The notes under the pieces were generated by a model that made no database searches, was not told the origin of the DNA, and saw nothing but the letters and a program-made list of their open reading frames with translations. Below, one piece after another: positions 1 to 9,933 of a DNA stretch of 64,000 nt. The stretch is from Actinomycetes bacterium (lineage in GTDB: Bacteria > Actinomycetota > Acidimicrobiia > Acidimicrobiales > Palsa-688): positions 32,091 through 96,090 of the forward strand of contig JAKBBA010000005.1 of assembly GCA_021808665.1 (NCBI GenBank), given 5' to 3'. Within the stretch, counting starts at the first letter, position 1; every line of letters starts with the position of its first letter. The position numbers and the translations under genes are program-made.

Positions 1-252
1 CGGCTGCGGCGAGCCAGTAGCCTTTGCCGTCGGGTGTGGGGGTTATTGAGACGATGGGGGCGTTTAGGTGTTGGTCTCCCATGCTGCCGTAGAAGCCGGC
101 GTCTCCGAAACTGAAGACTCCGCCGTCGGCTGCGGCGAGCCAGTAGCCTTTGCCGTCGGGTGTGGGGGTTATTGAGACGATGGGGGCGTTTAGGTGTTGG
201 TCTCCCATGCTGCCGTAGAAGCCGGCGTCTCCGAAACTGAAGACTCCGCCGT
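1..252 (-). repeat. Perfect 126-bp tandem coding repeat, two complete copies
   Basis: Bases 1-126 and 127-252 are identical at every position. Each encodes one 42-residue GYWL unit of the secreted protein. The boundary at 253 opens a diverged unit ([10 protein letters not shown]), and the array continues off the left edge. Perfect identity at the DNA level implies recent duplication or ongoing homogenisation. Confidence 0.97.
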
Positions 253-3200
253 CCGCGCCAGCGAGCCAGTAGCCGGCCACCGGCGAAGAGGTAGCGCTTG
301 TAGTGGTCGTGGTCGTGTTCTGTGCGGCGGCGAAGACCGTCCCGGTCATCTCGGCGATGTCGGGACTGGACGACGAGTTGACGGTAACCGTAGCGCAGCC
401 GGCCGAGTTGACGGTCGTGGCGTCTGACGCCGGAACCCACGAACTCGTCGCCGGATTCCACCACGAGATGGTGTCCGACGAGGCCAAGCCGCACACCGTG
501 AAGGCGATCTGGGTGAACGAACTTCCCGACGTCGCCGAAACGTCGAAATATGACGCTCCGGCGCTGAAAGCTCCGACCGGGTCTGTCGGATAGGTGGCGA
601 CGGTGATCGTGCCGGTCCCCACGGCGGAAGCTTGGACGGTGGTCGTGACACCGTTAACGGCGCCAGACGTCGTCGCCGAGGGGTTCGTCCCCGACCCGGT
701 CGACGTGGATGACGTCGTGGCCGCTGGGGGGGCTGCTACCGCCACGGTGTAAGGTCCGGTGGTAGCGTCAGGACTGACCCCGTTGGAGGCGATGACCGAG
801 AAGCTAAAGCTCGCCAGACCGGCCGGTACTATGCCCGTGACAAGCCCGGTTGAGGGATTGATCGAAAGCCACGCCGGGGCGTTTGAAAGACTGAACGTGG
901 GCGCGGGGTCTCCAGAGGCTCCAAACGACGCGGAGTAACCGTAACCTTGCGTGGCGACGGTTGGTGCGCTCGCAGACGTGAACGTAGGTGCGGTCTCCGT
1001 CACAGTCAAGGTGGCCGTGCCCGAGGAGCCGCTAAGGGTTGCGGCCCCTGAGTACGTACCCGTCACGGTGATGCTATTTCCCAAGGGTGCGTTCGTCGAG
1101 ATACACTTTGCCGTACCCACGGTGGAGACGTTGGCGGTGCACAGCGTCGCGCCTGCGGCGGTGAAGGTGACAGTCCCGGCGGCTGCGCCCGTGACAGTGG
1201 CGGAGTAGGTCACCTGGCTTTGAGCGGTAACCGTCGCCGATGACGACCCGTTGACCGTCACCGTCGTGGAAGAAGCTGTGCCTGCGACAGCTAGCGCGCC
1301 GTACCCAGCCGAAGCACCGTAGTGTGTGTCGCCGCTGTACACGGCGAGGATGGTGTCGTCGCCGGCCGGAGCGACAGTCGCCGGGCACGAACCCTGAGCG
1401 ATCCCGAACTCACTGGAAGACAAGGCGGACAACGTCGCGGTGCACAGAGTGGTGGAACCGACGCTCATCGTGACGGTTCCGGTCGGGTTGGAGGAGCTTG
1501 TCCCGCCGGCTGCGTTATTGACGGTCACGGTGTAAGTCACCGACCTGCCGGCGGAAGCCGAAGAAGCTGAAAGCGAAAGTGTCGCGAGAGACTCCGCGCC
1601 GCTCGTCGGGGAGCTGGGCGGCGTGAGGGAGGCCGAACCCGCGGAACCGCCGTAGGTGGTGTTACCCGAGTACACGGCAAGCACCGGCGTGCCGCCGGAG
1701 CAGCCTGAGGAGCCTGAGGAGCAGTCGAACGGGATAGGAGTTTCTGCCGACGAGCACGATCCGCTCCCGGTGGCACCCAGGGTGATCGTGCACAGCGGCA
1801 CTTGAAGGCCGACGTAGCCGCCGAGGACCTGCACGGTCCCTGTCGGAACCGGAAGGCCAGTAGAGCCCTGAGCGGGGGTGACCGTGACGTTGTAGGTGAT
1901 CGTCTCACCTGCGGTGACGGCGGTGGTGCCGGCGCTTGTGGTGAGCGACGTGACGCTCGGCGTGCTGGTGACGTTTAGGCTTGCAGTCGCAGACCCATAG
2001 TGGAAGTCGTTCTCGCCAGTGCCGTACGAAGCGGTGACGGTGGTGGGCCCTGCGGGCGCGTCAGACGCCGCACACGACGCGATCGACTGGTTCGCCGTCG
2101 ACGTCGGGAACAGCTCGGCGGTGCATAGCGGCTCCTGACCATCGACGAAAGTCACCGGCCCGTCGGGGTAAGCATTCGACCCGCTGCTCGTGTTGGTGAC
2201 GGTCGCGCTGTATAAGACCGGCTGACCTGCGGGGGCGGATCCGCTGGACTCGCCGTTGACGGCGGCGGCCACAGAAGTGGTGTAGAAGACCTGCTCGAAT
2301 CCGTCGCCGGTGGAGCCGCCGAGCGTCGATCCCGTCGGCGGGGTGAAAGTCGCGACTATCTGGTCTGTGCCCGCAGGTGCGTTGCCTGACTGGCACGACC
2401 AGTCCCCGGCGGAGGAGGAGTAGGTGGCATTGCACAATGATACGGGCGTGCCGTAAGTCCCCGCCGGGCTGGTCGGTTCTGCGGCAGCTCTGAACGTCAC
2501 CGTGCCCGTCGTCACGGCGGGGCCGGTCGATGTTTCCTTGACTAGAGCAGAGTAGGTTTGGCTGGTGCCGTAGTCGACTGGTCCTGATCCTGCCCCTCCT
2601 CCCTGGGAGGTGACCGTCGTCGTCGTAGCGGTAACCACCGTCGCGGTAACGGTCTCGGGCGTAGAAGAGGTGTTGTAGTTGATCTGCAGCGCCACGTCCG
2701 GCGGGTTGGTCGGTGAGCAGTCGAAGCCGCCGATAGGTACCGTACCCCCGTTGGGGATCGCGGCGCTGCCAGATCCGTTCGGGCCGGCCGAACTCAACGT
2801 TCCGGTGATCGACGACGCCGAGACGAGCGTGTAGACGGCACCGACGGGCGGCACGAAGCACGACGAAGACCCTGTTTGGGGAGAGGCGTTCACCTCGACC
2901 TGCGCCCCGCCCAAGGTCACTGTCCCAGCGGAGGTGAGCTCGGAGTTGTCGGTACCAGCCGTGGCGGTGGTGCCAGATGAGGGACCTGCTATCTCGAAGC
3001 TAAGGCTGCTCGCCGAGTCGAAGGTCGCTGACGCAGCGGACAGAATGCCCGGAGCCGACGAGCCCGGAGCTGACGAGCCTGAAGTTGGGGCGGGGAACAC
3101 TTGAACGGCCGAGTCGGTGGCTGTGATTGCGCCGATCGACGGCGGGTTGGTACTGGTACCAGATCCTTGCAGGCTCACGTTGGACAAGCTGACCGTCCCA

Positions 3201-3910
3201 GATGTCTCAAGGCTGGTTCCCGGCGACAACAGCACAGTACCGTTATTGGAGGGAAACCCGCCGGCGGCGAGCGTCGGCCCTGACGCCGTGAACGAGCCGG
3301 GAGCAACGGTCCCCGACAGGCTGAGCGTTGCGGGTCCGGCGCTACCCGGGCTCAAAGACACGGTTAAGTTGTTCGTGCCGGTGACGCCCCCCGTCACGTT
3401 CAGGTCTGCGCCGGTGATCGCCCACGTTTGGGCGGCGCTGAGAGCGAGCGGAAGGCTGAGCGTGTCGGAGGTCGGAAAAGTCGCAGTTGAGGGTGAGGAC
3501 TCGGTGATACCGCCTGAACCGACGCTGAGACCGTCGCCTGAGATCGAATAATGCCCTCCGGTCAGGTCCAACCCTGTTGCGCTAACTCCCGAAACGTCGT
3601 CGGTTGACGTGTAACACGAGCCAGACGGTGCGCTGTCGCAAGAAGACAGGTCGGGGAACGTCAAGGTGCCGACAGAGCTGTTGGCGCTCGGAGCCGAGCC
3701 GCCCCAGTTAGCGGTGTCACTCCAGTTCGCTGAACTGGTCGAAGCGCCGGTCCACGTGTAGCTGGTGCCCTGGGCGGACGCGGTCGACGCCGGGAGCGCG
3801 ACAACACCGACAGCGAACGGGGCGACCGTCGCAGCTAGCGTAATAGAGATCCGCCGGGCGAGCCGGCCAGGCTTTGGACCGCGCGGGTATGGCGCGTGTT
3901 GTCGTGTCAT
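1..3910 (-). CDS. Large secreted Ig-repeat surface protein with C-terminal GYWL repeats (partial, C-terminus off left edge)
   Basis: The reverse strand is open from an ATG at 3910 to the window edge, at least 1303 codons, preceded by AAGGAG six bases upstream. Residues about 1-47 form a Sec signal peptide: a basic start, a hydrophobic core, then ASTASA before QGTSY. A TWTG...[10 protein letters not shown] segment follows, like autotransporter-associated beta repeats. Next come about five Ig-like (Big_3/Big_5 type) domains, each with TVTF- and YSG-like motifs and a recurring Cys pair. A putative-Ig (He_PIG-like) domain ends with PSTGLVTG. A Thr/Ser linker leads into 42-residue repeats of the form [20 protein letters not shown]. 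The protein is probably an exported, surface-exposed structural or adhesive protein. This is inferred from architecture; ligand and anchoring are unknown because the C-terminus is missing. Confidence 0.85.
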   Translation of the reverse strand, partial: MTRQHAPYPRGPKPGRLARRISITLAATVAPFAVGVVALPASTASAQGTSYTWTGASTSSANWSDTANWGGSAPSANSSVGTLTFPDLSSCDSAPSGSCYTSTDDVSGVSATGLDLTGGHYSISGDGLSVGSGGITESSPSTATFPTSDTLSLPLALSAAQTWAITGADLNVTGGVTGTNNLTVSLSPGSAGPATLSLSGTVAPGSFTASGPTLAAGGFPSNNGTVLLSPGTSLETSGTVSLSNVSLQGSGTSTNPPSIGAITATDSAVQVFPAPTSGSSAPGSSAPGILSAASATFDSASSLSFEIAGPSSGTTATAGTDNSELTSAGTVTLGGAQVEVNASPQTGSSSCFVPPVGAVYTLVSASSITGTLSSAGPNGSGSAAIPNGGTVPIGGFDCSPTNPPDVALQINYNTSSTPETVTATVVTATTTTVTSQGGGAGSGPVDYGTSQTYSALVKETSTGPAVTTGTVTFRAAAEPTSPAGTYGTPVSLCNATYSSSAGDWSCQSGNAPAGTDQIVATFTPPTGSTLGGSTGDGFEQVFYTTSVAAAVNGESSGSAPAGQPVLYSATVTNTSSGSNAYPDGPVTFVDGQEPLCTAELFPTSTANQSIASCAASDAPAGPTTVTASYGTGENDFHYGSATASLNVTSTPSVTSLTTSAGTTAVTAGETITYNVTVTPAQGSTGLPVPTGTVQVLGGYVGLQVPLCTITLGATGSGSCSSAETPIPFDCSSGSSGCSGGTPVLAVYSGNTTYGGSAGSASLTPPSSPTSGAESLATLSLSASSASAGRSVTYTVTVNNAAGGTSSSNPTGTVTMSVGSTTLCTATLSALSSSEFGIAQGSCPATVAPAGDDTILAVYSGDTHYGASAGYGALAVAGTASSTTVTVNGSSSATVTAQSQVTYSATVTGAAAGTVTFTAAGATLCTANVSTVGTAKCISTNAPLGNSITVTGTYSGAATLSGSSGTATLTVTETAPTFTSASAPTVATQGYGYSASFGASGDPAPTFSLSNAPAWLSINPSTGLVTGIVPAGLASFSFSVIASNGVSPDATTGPYTVAVAAPPAATTSSTSTGSGTNPSATTSGAVNGVTTTVQASAVGTGTITVATYPTDPVGAFSAGASYFDVSATSGSSFTQIAFTVCGLASSDTISWWNPATSSWVPASDATTVNSAGCATVTVNSSSSPDIAEMTGTVFAAAQNTTTTTTSATSSPVAGYWLAGADGGVFSFGDAGFYGSMGDQHLNAPIVSITPTPDGKGYWLAAADGGVFSFGDAGFYGSMGDQHLNAPIVSITPTPDGKGYWLAAA

Positions 3911-4190
3911 GTCTCGCTCCTTCGCTCATCTGGCAGCCGTCATCGACGGCCAACGCGGCGGCTTCCTCCAGGAGGAAAGATAACTGCAGGCCAAGCCGAC
4001 TACCAGAAGCAGTCTGTATTAATTTGAGACTCATGGTCCGAAAACGTACCTGCGGTGAGTCTCGCTGTCTGATGGCCTCCGCTGCTCCGGGCTGCGGGCT
4101 TTTGCGCAATGGTTGCTCTGCGCACCACCGCCAAGGCCGCTTTGGGGTAGGGCCGGTGCGTCGTGGGTTAGAGCGGGCTAGGGGGCTGCT
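3911..4190. other. Intergenic region between divergent genes, with palindrome
   Basis: This 280-bp gap separates the secreted-protein gene (minus) from the TetR-like gene (plus). I see no gene or RNA in it. It holds a perfect odd palindrome at 3963-3977 (TTCCTCC-A-GGAGGAA) and two copies of TGCGCA at 4103-4108 and 4119-4124 that could form a hairpin. No convincing -35/-10 pair was found. Confidence 0.5.
3963..3977. promoter_or_regulatory. 15-bp palindrome, candidate operator
   Basis: TTCCTCC and GGAGGAA flank a single A, a perfect 7-1-7 inverted repeat 53-67 bases upstream of the secreted-protein start. Position and symmetry fit a dimeric regulator site. The adjacent TetR-like protein is one possible binder, which is inference only. 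Confidence 0.3.
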
Positions 4191-5456
4191 GTGACCAAAC
4201 GCGATTCCAACCGGCAAGAAAAGCTCGATCAGATGATCGACGCCGGCTTGGTGAAGCTTGGGAGCGCCCCGATAGACATGCTGCGGGCCGCCCTCAACGC
4301 CTCCTCCCTCGGTCTGGCAGCCGGAGTGCCCAAGGACACCGCCTACAGGGTGTTCCGCTCCGCTGACCCTTCCAGCGCCGATCCGGTGCTAAGAGCGATA
4401 TCCCGGGCCGCTGCGGACCCGTCGTGGGCTGGTTTCGACGGGTCTCTCGGTGACATGGCGGCAGCTTTCGACGAGGTGCTGCGAGCGGAGGTGGGCTTCG
4501 AGGAGGCGATCGTAGCGTCGATGGCCGCTAACGTGGAAGCCCAGTTCAAAGCCCCGGGCGGCCCAGCCGGTTGGCTCCTGCAGGCGGCGGCCATCACCGC
4601 CAGCGAACGGTGGAAGGGTCCCAGCGCGCTGAGCGACAAGGACGCCGAAGTAGCGCGTGAGCTACTGGCGGACCGGGCGCGCCTTTACGGTCGTATCACC
4701 GACGAGCTGGCGCCGATCCTCGCCGCTACGCTGTCGCTGCTCGGGCGGCGTGTCAAAGCGCCTCTCGATGTTAGGAGGCTCGTCTCGTTGATGCACGCGA
4801 TGATCGACGGGGCGGTGCTACGCCTGTACGTCGAACCGGACGCCTTTTCACCCCGGCTGGTGGGCGACGGGATCCTCGCCCTGGCGCTCGCGTTCAGCGA
4901 GGAAGGCTACGACAGCGACCCCCGATGCCCCACCGACGCCGCCGGCCGCGCCGTCTACGAAGCCGTCGTCAGCGTCGCCCGTGCCTCATGGCCATCCGGG
5001 GCTTTCGGCGACGTGAAAGCCCTCGCTGAGCTCGCAGGGGTGGACGCTGAGATGGCCGGCAGGATCTTCCCGAGCCTCGCTGACGTAGCTGACAGCGTCA
5101 TGTGGGGGGCGGTTCTCGCAGGGGGCTCCTTGGAGGCGGGCACCTCCGACGGCCGTCTCCAAGGCTCCGAAGGCGAGCTGTCGATGCTGTTCGCGCTCCT
5201 CCGGCGGCTCCGCTCCGTCGTGGACGGGCTGCCAGGGGCGGGTGAGGTCCTCGCCGGGCAGCGCCCGGGGCTCGGCCCGGGGGTCAGATCAGAGCTGGAA
5301 CGCCAAGGGACCGGAGTGCTCACCTTGCACTGCCCTGGCGTGGACGCTCAAGCGACTATGGACGAGTTGCTCGGCGCCGCGCTGGGCGGCAGCATCACAT
5401 GGCCGGCCGCCGAGGCGCTGATGCGGGTGCTCGTGCGAAGCGCAAGCACCCGCTGA
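4191..5456 (+). CDS. TetR-like regulator with two helix-turn-helix regions
   Basis: This 421-residue protein starts at GTG. Residues about 35-62 (LGLAAGVPKDTAYRVF) look like the recognition-helix part of a TetR N-terminal domain. A second region at about 248-303 (LAELAGVDAEMAGRIFPS) looks the same, each followed by an Ala/Leu-rich helical segment. At 421 residues it is about twice a normal TetR protein, consistent with a tandem duplication of the whole fold. No enzyme motif is visible. It diverges from the large secreted-protein gene, which it might control. The first HTH is a fair match and the second weaker, so DNA binding by both is not certain. Confidence 0.6.
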   Translation: MTKRDSNRQEKLDQMIDAGLVKLGSAPIDMLRAALNASSLGLAAGVPKDTAYRVFRSADPSSADPVLRAISRAAADPSWAGFDGSLGDMAAAFDEVLRAEVGFEEAIVASMAANVEAQFKAPGGPAGWLLQAAAITASERWKGPSALSDKDAEVARELLADRARLYGRITDELAPILAATLSLLGRRVKAPLDVRRLVSLMHAMIDGAVLRLYVEPDAFSPRLVGDGILALALAFSEEGYDSDPRCPTDAAGRAVYEAVVSVARASWPSGAFGDVKALAELAGVDAEMAGRIFPSLADVADSVMWGAVLAGGSLEAGTSDGRLQGSEGELSMLFALLRRLRSVVDGLPGAGEVLAGQRPGLGPGVRSELERQGTGVLTLHCPGVDAQATMDELLGAALGGSITWPAAEALMRVLVRSASTR

Positions 5457-5500
5457 GGCTACCAGGAGCGAGCTTGCGCGCCCTGCGCGAACGGGTCAGC

Positions 5501-6862
5501 TCAGCTGGTGACAGGAAGATTGGCCATGGCCGCAGCGACAGCTTCGTCGCTCAGTTCGTGGTCGATGAGATCCCCGGCCAGGTAACGCCCGTAGGAGGGA
5601 AGGTCGAGCTGGCCGTGCCCGCACAGGGCTGTCAGGATCACCTTGGACTCGCCGGTCTGCTTGCACGCCAGCGCCTCCTCGACAGCCGCCGCCAGGGCGT
5701 GAGTCGGTTCGGGCGCAGGGATGATCCCCTCCGCGCGGGCGAAGCGCACACCCGCAGCGAAGCACTCCGACTGGGGCTTCGCGACCGCCTCGATCAGGCC
5801 GAGCTCGTATATGTGAGAGATGAGCGGGGACATACCGTGGTAGCGAAGGCCGCCAGCGTGGATCGGGTCGGGGATGAAGTCGTGGCCGAGGGTGTGCATC
5901 TTGAGCAGCGGGGTGAGCCCAGCCGTGTCGCCGAAGTCGTAGGCGTAGCGCCCCTTGGTCAAAGACGGACACGACGCCGGCTCAACGGCGCGTATCACGG
6001 GGTTCATCCGACCGGCGAGCTTCTCGCGCAGGAACGGGAACACCAACCCCCCGAAGTTCGACCCGCCTCCGGTGCAGCCGACTATCACGTCCGGGGTTTC
6101 CCCGGCCATCTCCATCTGCGCCAGGGCCTCCTGGCCGATGACCGTCTGGTGCAAAAGCACGTGGTTTAAGACGCTCCCGAGGGCGTAGCGCACGGCGGGG
6201 TCGGCCGCTGCCATCTCGACAGCTTCGCTGATCGCGATCCCCAGGCTTCCCGGGGAGTCGGGGTGCTCGGCGAGGACCGCCCTTCCCGACGCGGTCAGAT
6301 CTGACGGGCTGGGGTGCACCGAAGCCCCGAAAGTTTCCATCATCATCCGCCTGTAGGGCTTCTGGTCGTATGAGGCCCTCACCTGCCAGACTTCGCATTC
6401 GATGCCGAACAGCGAACAGGCGAACGACAGCGCCGAACCCCACTGGCCTGCGCCGGTCTCCGTCGTGAGCTTCGTCACGCCCTCCTGGGCGTTGTAGTAA
6501 GCCTGGGGTACGGCGGTGTTGGGCTTGTGTGAACCCGCCGGGCTCACCCCTTCGTACTTGTAGTAGATGTGCGCCGGCGTGTCCAGAGCCTTCTCCAGCC
6601 GCCGGGCACGATACAGCGGGCTCGGCCTCCACAGCCGGTAGACGTCGCGGACCGCTTCGGGGATCTCGACGTAGCGCTCCGAGGTGACCTCCTGGGCTAT
6701 CAACGCCATGGGGAACAGCGGAGCCAGCGCTTCTGGGCCCACCGGCTCGTGCGTCGCCGGATGAAGCGGCGGTGGGGGAGGGGACGGCAGGTCCGCAACC
6801 ACGTTGTACCAGTGGGTAGGAAGCTTGTCTTCGCTAAGCAGGTATTTGACCGTGTCGTCCAT
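5501..6862 (-). CDS. trpB2: TrpB2-type tryptophan synthase beta-like PLP enzyme
   Basis: This 453-residue fold-type II PLP enzyme matches the TrpB2 subfamily, which carries an N-terminal extension and condenses indole or related nucleophiles with serine or phosphoserine. The PLP lysine is K113 in AGSHKPNTA, and the glycine-rich phosphate loop is [21 protein letters not shown] is the conserved catalytic-loop motif. No trpA or other trp gene is adjacent, typical of TrpB2, which often sits apart from the trp operon. The ATG at 6862 is preferred over an in-frame TTG two codons upstream because TAGCCT lies exactly six bases before it (leaderless pattern). Its true substrate cannot be told from sequence. 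Confidence 0.88.
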   Translation of the reverse strand: MDDTVKYLLSEDKLPTHWYNVVADLPSPPPPPLHPATHEPVGPEALAPLFPMALIAQEVTSERYVEIPEAVRDVYRLWRPSPLYRARRLEKALDTPAHIYYKYEGVSPAGSHKPNTAVPQAYYNAQEGVTKLTTETGAGQWGSALSFACSLFGIECEVWQVRASYDQKPYRRMMMETFGASVHPSPSDLTASGRAVLAEHPDSPGSLGIAISEAVEMAAADPAVRYALGSVLNHVLLHQTVIGQEALAQMEMAGETPDVIVGCTGGGSNFGGLVFPFLREKLAGRMNPVIRAVEPASCPSLTKGRYAYDFGDTAGLTPLLKMHTLGHDFIPDPIHAGGLRYHGMSPLISHIYELGLIEAVAKPQSECFAAGVRFARAEGIIPAPEPTHALAAAVEEALACKQTGESKVILTALCGHGQLDLPSYGRYLAGDLIDHELSDEAVAAAMANLPVTS

Positions 6863-6868
6863 GCCCAA

Positions 6869-6874
6869 AGGCTA
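6869..6874 (-). promoter_or_regulatory. -10 hexamer TAGCCT, leaderless trpB2
   Basis: TAGCCT ends six bases before the ATG at 6862, with no Shine-Dalgarno sequence between. This fits a TANNNT box with transcription starting at or next to the start codon. Confidence 0.5.
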
Positions 6875-6947
6875 GCCGGACCGCACGCAACCCTGCCGCT
6901 GATCGATCCCTGTGGGCGCAGGCCGGCGTCGGGTGTGGACGGTTGCC

Positions 6948-6953
6948 TAGAGT
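6948..6953 (+). promoter_or_regulatory. -10 hexamer TAGAGT, leaderless SDR
   Basis: TAGAGT ends seven bases before the GTG at 6961. It supports that GTG over the in-frame TTG at 6943, which lies upstream of the hexamer. Confidence 0.45.
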
Positions 6954-6960
6954 GTCTGGG

Positions 6961-7746
6961 GTGACAAACTTCGAGTTCAACGGTGCCGTGGCGGTCGTTA
7001 CCGGAGGAGCCGGTGGCATAGGAAAGGCGGTGGCTTCCCGGTTCACGGAGCTGGGAGCTCGCGTCGCGGTGGTAGACCTGCATCTCGACCGGGCCCAGGA
7101 AGTCGCGGACCGCATCCCAGGGGCGATCGCACTCGCAGCCGACGTGGGGGATCCTGACGCTGTATCCGCTATGACGTCGGCGGTTGAGGCTTCGCTCGGC
7201 CCGATCGACCTGTACTTCTCCAACGCCGGCATAGCGACCGGGCCGGGTCTCGGTGACGACGAAGCGTGGCAGCGCTCCTGGCGTGTTCACGCTATGGCGC
7301 ACGTTTACGCTGCGCGCTCTGTCATGCCAGCAATGGCGCAGCGCGGGAGCGGCGCGATGGTAATCACCGCTTCTGCCGCGGGCTTGTTGATGATGATGCA
7401 GTCGGCTCCTTACACCGTTACCAAGCATGCGTCGGTAGCGATAGCCGAATGGCTTGCCGTCAACTACGGTTCGAGTGGTGTCAGCCTGCACTGCCTGTGC
7501 CCGCAGGGGGTCCGCACGCCTATGGTCACCGGGGGCGACGGTGCCGGACGCACGGAGCTCGAAGCGAGCGGTGAGATCCTCGATCCCTCGGTGGTGGCCG
7601 ACGAGGTTGTCGCAGCGTTGAACGATGGCAGGTTCCTGATACTTCCGCACCCTCAGGTCCACGAGTACGAGAAGGCCAAGGTGGCCGACCGGGACCGCTG
7701 GCTGGGTGGTATGCGACGCCTGCTGGCGCGCGTCGCGGGTAGTTGA
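6961..7746 (+). CDS. Short-chain dehydrogenase/reductase
   Basis: This 261-residue classical SDR oxidoreductase has the nucleotide-binding motif TGGAGGIG at residues 14-21, NAG after strand 4, an active-site serine around 138 and YTVTK at 151-155. The acidic residue after strand 2 (VVDLHLD) suggests NAD(H) rather than NADP(H). The carbonyl or alcohol substrate is not predictable. GTG at 6961 is chosen because of the leaderless promoter spacing. It diverges from trpB2 across a short gap, and the ROK kinase follows nine bases after its stop, so the two are probably co-transcribed. Confidence 0.85.
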   Translation: MTNFEFNGAVAVVTGGAGGIGKAVASRFTELGARVAVVDLHLDRAQEVADRIPGAIALAADVGDPDAVSAMTSAVEASLGPIDLYFSNAGIATGPGLGDDEAWQRSWRVHAMAHVYAARSVMPAMAQRGSGAMVITASAAGLLMMMQSAPYTVTKHASVAIAEWLAVNYGSSGVSLHCLCPQGVRTPMVTGGDGAGRTELEASGEILDPSVVADEVVAALNDGRFLILPHPQVHEYEKAKVADRDRWLGGMRRLLARVAGS

Positions 7747-7755
7747 GATAACTGC

Positions 7756-8727
7756 ATGAATTCGACCCGAGGCCCGGCTGTCGGCGTGGACGTCGGCGGC
7801 ACGAAGCTCTTGGCGGTCCTCTTGGGCTCCGACGGCGACGTCATCGAGGCGACCAAGGAGCCGATAAGAGGCGCAGACCTCGTTTCACAGGTCACCGACG
7901 TCGCAGTGCGTATAGGTGGCGGGACGCCCGACTCGGTGGGTATCGGGGTGCCCGCTTTGATCGACTCCGCAGGAACGATCCTCTTCGCCCCCAATCTCCA
8001 GTCGTCGATCGGAACTCGCCTGGGAGAACTGGTGTCGCATCGTCTCGGCGGGACCAGACTTTGGATCGGTAACGACGCCACCTGCGCAGCCTGGGGGGAA
8101 TACGTCTCAGGAGCGGGCAGGGGCAGCGCCGACATGCTCATGGTGTCTCTTGGAACCGGTATCGGCGGTGGGATCGTCATAGACGGCCGCCTCTACGAGG
8201 GGACCAACCGGATGGCCGGCGAGTTCGGTCACATGGTCCTCGAAGTAGACGGACCCCCCTGTCCTTGTGGGAACAGAGGCTGCTGGGAGCGTTTCGCGTC
8301 GGGCAGCGCCCTAGGGGAGCTCGCCCGACAAGAGGCCGGCAGTGGCCGGGCCCCACTCGTCCTCGACCTCGCAGGAGGTGACCCGGCCGCGGTGACTGGC
8401 GAGCACGTGACTACTGCCGCAATCGGCGGTGACCCCGACGCGCTGCGCCTGATGGCCGCCCTCGGGCGTTTCGTGGCGGTCGGGATCGCCAACCTAGTGA
8501 ACATCTTCGACCCGCAGGTCGTAGTCGTCGGCGGCGGGATGATCAAAGCCGGGGAAGTGCTCATGGCCCCGATTAGAGCCAGTCTCGACGGACTGGCGAT
8601 GGGCGCACGGGTCCGTCCGCAAGTGCCAGTTGTCCCAGCCTTGCTAGGAGAGAAGTCCGCTGCGGTCGGTGCTGGCCTCATGGCGATGGCGATGGCGATG
8701 GCCGCAGAAGGTGGCGTGGTGTCCTGA
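7756..8727 (+). CDS. ROK-family sugar kinase (probable glucokinase)
   Basis: This 323-residue ROK protein carries the ATP-binding DVGGTK motif at 12-17, the catalytic Asp in GNDATCAAWGE, and the zinc-binding signature CPCGNRGCWE near residues 170-178. It probably phosphorylates glucose with ATP to give glucose-6-phosphate, as most catalytic actinobacterial ROK proteins do. There is no N-terminal helix-turn-helix, so it is a kinase rather than a ROK repressor. The C-terminus has an odd (Met-Ala)4 run encoded by a hexanucleotide repeat. Glucose is the default family assignment; other hexoses are possible. Confidence 0.85.
   Translation: MNSTRGPAVGVDVGGTKLLAVLLGSDGDVIEATKEPIRGADLVSQVTDVAVRIGGGTPDSVGIGVPALIDSAGTILFAPNLQSSIGTRLGELVSHRLGGTRLWIGNDATCAAWGEYVSGAGRGSADMLMVSLGTGIGGGIVIDGRLYEGTNRMAGEFGHMVLEVDGPPCPCGNRGCWERFASGSALGELARQEAGSGRAPLVLDLAGGDPAAVTGEHVTTAAIGGDPDALRLMAALGRFVAVGIANLVNIFDPQVVVVGGGMIKAGEVLMAPIRASLDGLAMGARVRPQVPVVPALLGEKSAAVGAGLMAMAMAMAAEGGVVS
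8680..8703 (+). repeat. Hexanucleotide microsatellite in the ROK kinase gene
   Basis: Three perfect ATGGCG units followed by ATGGCC encode Met-Ala four times near the C-terminus. Slippage by whole units would stay in frame and change only the tail length. Confidence 0.9.
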
Positions 8728-8741
8728 ACCGGCAGGTCTAG

Positions 8742-8747
8742 TAACCT
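8742..8747 (+). promoter_or_regulatory. -10 hexamer TAACCT, leaderless aminotransferase
   Basis: TAACCT ends six bases before the GTG at 8754, with no ribosome-binding site between. This suggests the aminotransferase has its own leaderless promoter in the short gap after the ROK kinase. Confidence 0.45.
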
Positions 8748-8753
8748 CAGTTC

Positions 8754-9929
8754 GTGGAATTCCGTCGGATAAACGGGCTGCCGCCCTATGTCTTCGCCAT
8801 TATCAATCAACTTCGCGACGAGGCACGTCACGCTGGGCGCGACGTGGTCGACATGGGATTTGGGAACCCAGACATCCCAAGCCCCGAGATCGCCGTCGAG
8901 AAGCTGGCTGAAGCAGCGCGCAACCCTCGAAACCATAGGTATTCAGCTTCGAAGGGAATCCCGAAGCTTCGCCTTGCCATCTCCAACCTGTACCTGCGCC
9001 GCTTCGGGGTTGAGTTGGACCCTGACAGCGAGGTGGTCGCCACCATAGGAGCTAAGGAAGGCTTGTCGCATCTCATGTGGACGCTCGTCGGGCCGGGTGA
9101 CACTGCGCTCGTTCCGACGCCCAGCTACCCGATCCACATCTATGCGCCGCTGTTCGCTGGAGCCGACGTCCAACAGGTCCGGCTCGGACCTGACCAGGAC
9201 TTCTTCGCAAACCTGATGAACAGCTGGGAGTCCACTTGGCCCCGCCCGAGGGTCATCGTCTTCTCTTTCCCGCATAATCCGACCACCGAGTGCGTCGACA
9301 TAGCGTGGATGACCCGCCTCGTGGAGTTCGCGCGGGAGCACGACGTTGTACTCGTACACGACTTCGCCTACTCCGACACGTCGTTCGACGGCTACCAGCC
9401 GCCGTCGATCATGCAGGTCCCCGGAGCGAAAGACGTGGCAGTCGAGTTCTACACGCTGACTAAGAGCTTCTCCATGGCAGGGTGGAGAATGGCTTTCATG
9501 GTCGGAAACCCACAGATCGTGGCGGCACTGACAAAGCTCAAGAGCTACCTCGACTACGGAACCTTCCAACCCATCCAGATAGCGTCCATCGTGGCGCTCA
9601 ACGAGGCGCCGGACTACCCCAAAGAGGTCAACGAGATCTACCAGTCCCGCCGCAACGCTCTTTGCGACGGCCTGAACCGTATCGGCTGGCAGGTCACTCC
9701 GCCCAAAGGAACCATGTTCGTCTGGGCTCCGATACCTGAGCCTTACGCGGAGATGGGGTCACTCGAGTTCGCTAAATTCCTCGTAACCGACGCCGAGGTG
9801 GCAACTTCTCCTGGTGTCGGCTTCGGTAAGGGCGGCGAGGGCTTCGTGAGGTTCGCGCTGATCGAGAATGAGCAGCGCATCGGCCAGGCTGTTCGCAACT
9901 TGCGCAGGTCCTTGACGAAACTGGGGTAG
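8754..9929 (+). CDS. alaC: AlaC-type pyruvate-glutamate aminotransferase
   Basis: This 391-residue class I/II PLP aminotransferase is very close to E. coli AlaC: it shares the starts RINGLPPYVF and GNPDIPSP, the run TIGAKEGLSHLMW, PSYPIHIYAP, SIMQVPGAKDVAVEF and the ending FVRFALIEN. The PLP lysine is K237 in TLTKSFSMAGWR. It is expected to make alanine from pyruvate with glutamate as donor in the cytoplasm. It starts at GTG behind a leaderless promoter. The next gene, plsC, begins five bases after its stop, so they share a transcript without an evident functional link. Confidence 0.9.
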   Translation: MEFRRINGLPPYVFAIINQLRDEARHAGRDVVDMGFGNPDIPSPEIAVEKLAEAARNPRNHRYSASKGIPKLRLAISNLYLRRFGVELDPDSEVVATIGAKEGLSHLMWTLVGPGDTALVPTPSYPIHIYAPLFAGADVQQVRLGPDQDFFANLMNSWESTWPRPRVIVFSFPHNPTTECVDIAWMTRLVEFAREHDVVLVHDFAYSDTSFDGYQPPSIMQVPGAKDVAVEFYTLTKSFSMAGWRMAFMVGNPQIVAALTKLKSYLDYGTFQPIQIASIVALNEAPDYPKEVNEIYQSRRNALCDGLNRIGWQVTPPKGTMFVWAPIPEPYAEMGSLEFAKFLVTDAEVATSPGVGFGKGGEGFVRFALIENEQRIGQAVRNLRRSLTKLG

Positions 9930-9933
9930 AAAG

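Noticed and set aside
1..252. CRISPR-like repeat
   Set aside because: The repeat is 126 bp with no spacers and lies in an open coding frame.
2061..2861. 266-codon minus-strand frame inside the secreted-protein gene
   Set aside because: It is out of frame with the Ig-domain protein on the same strand, is Arg-rich and shows no domain.
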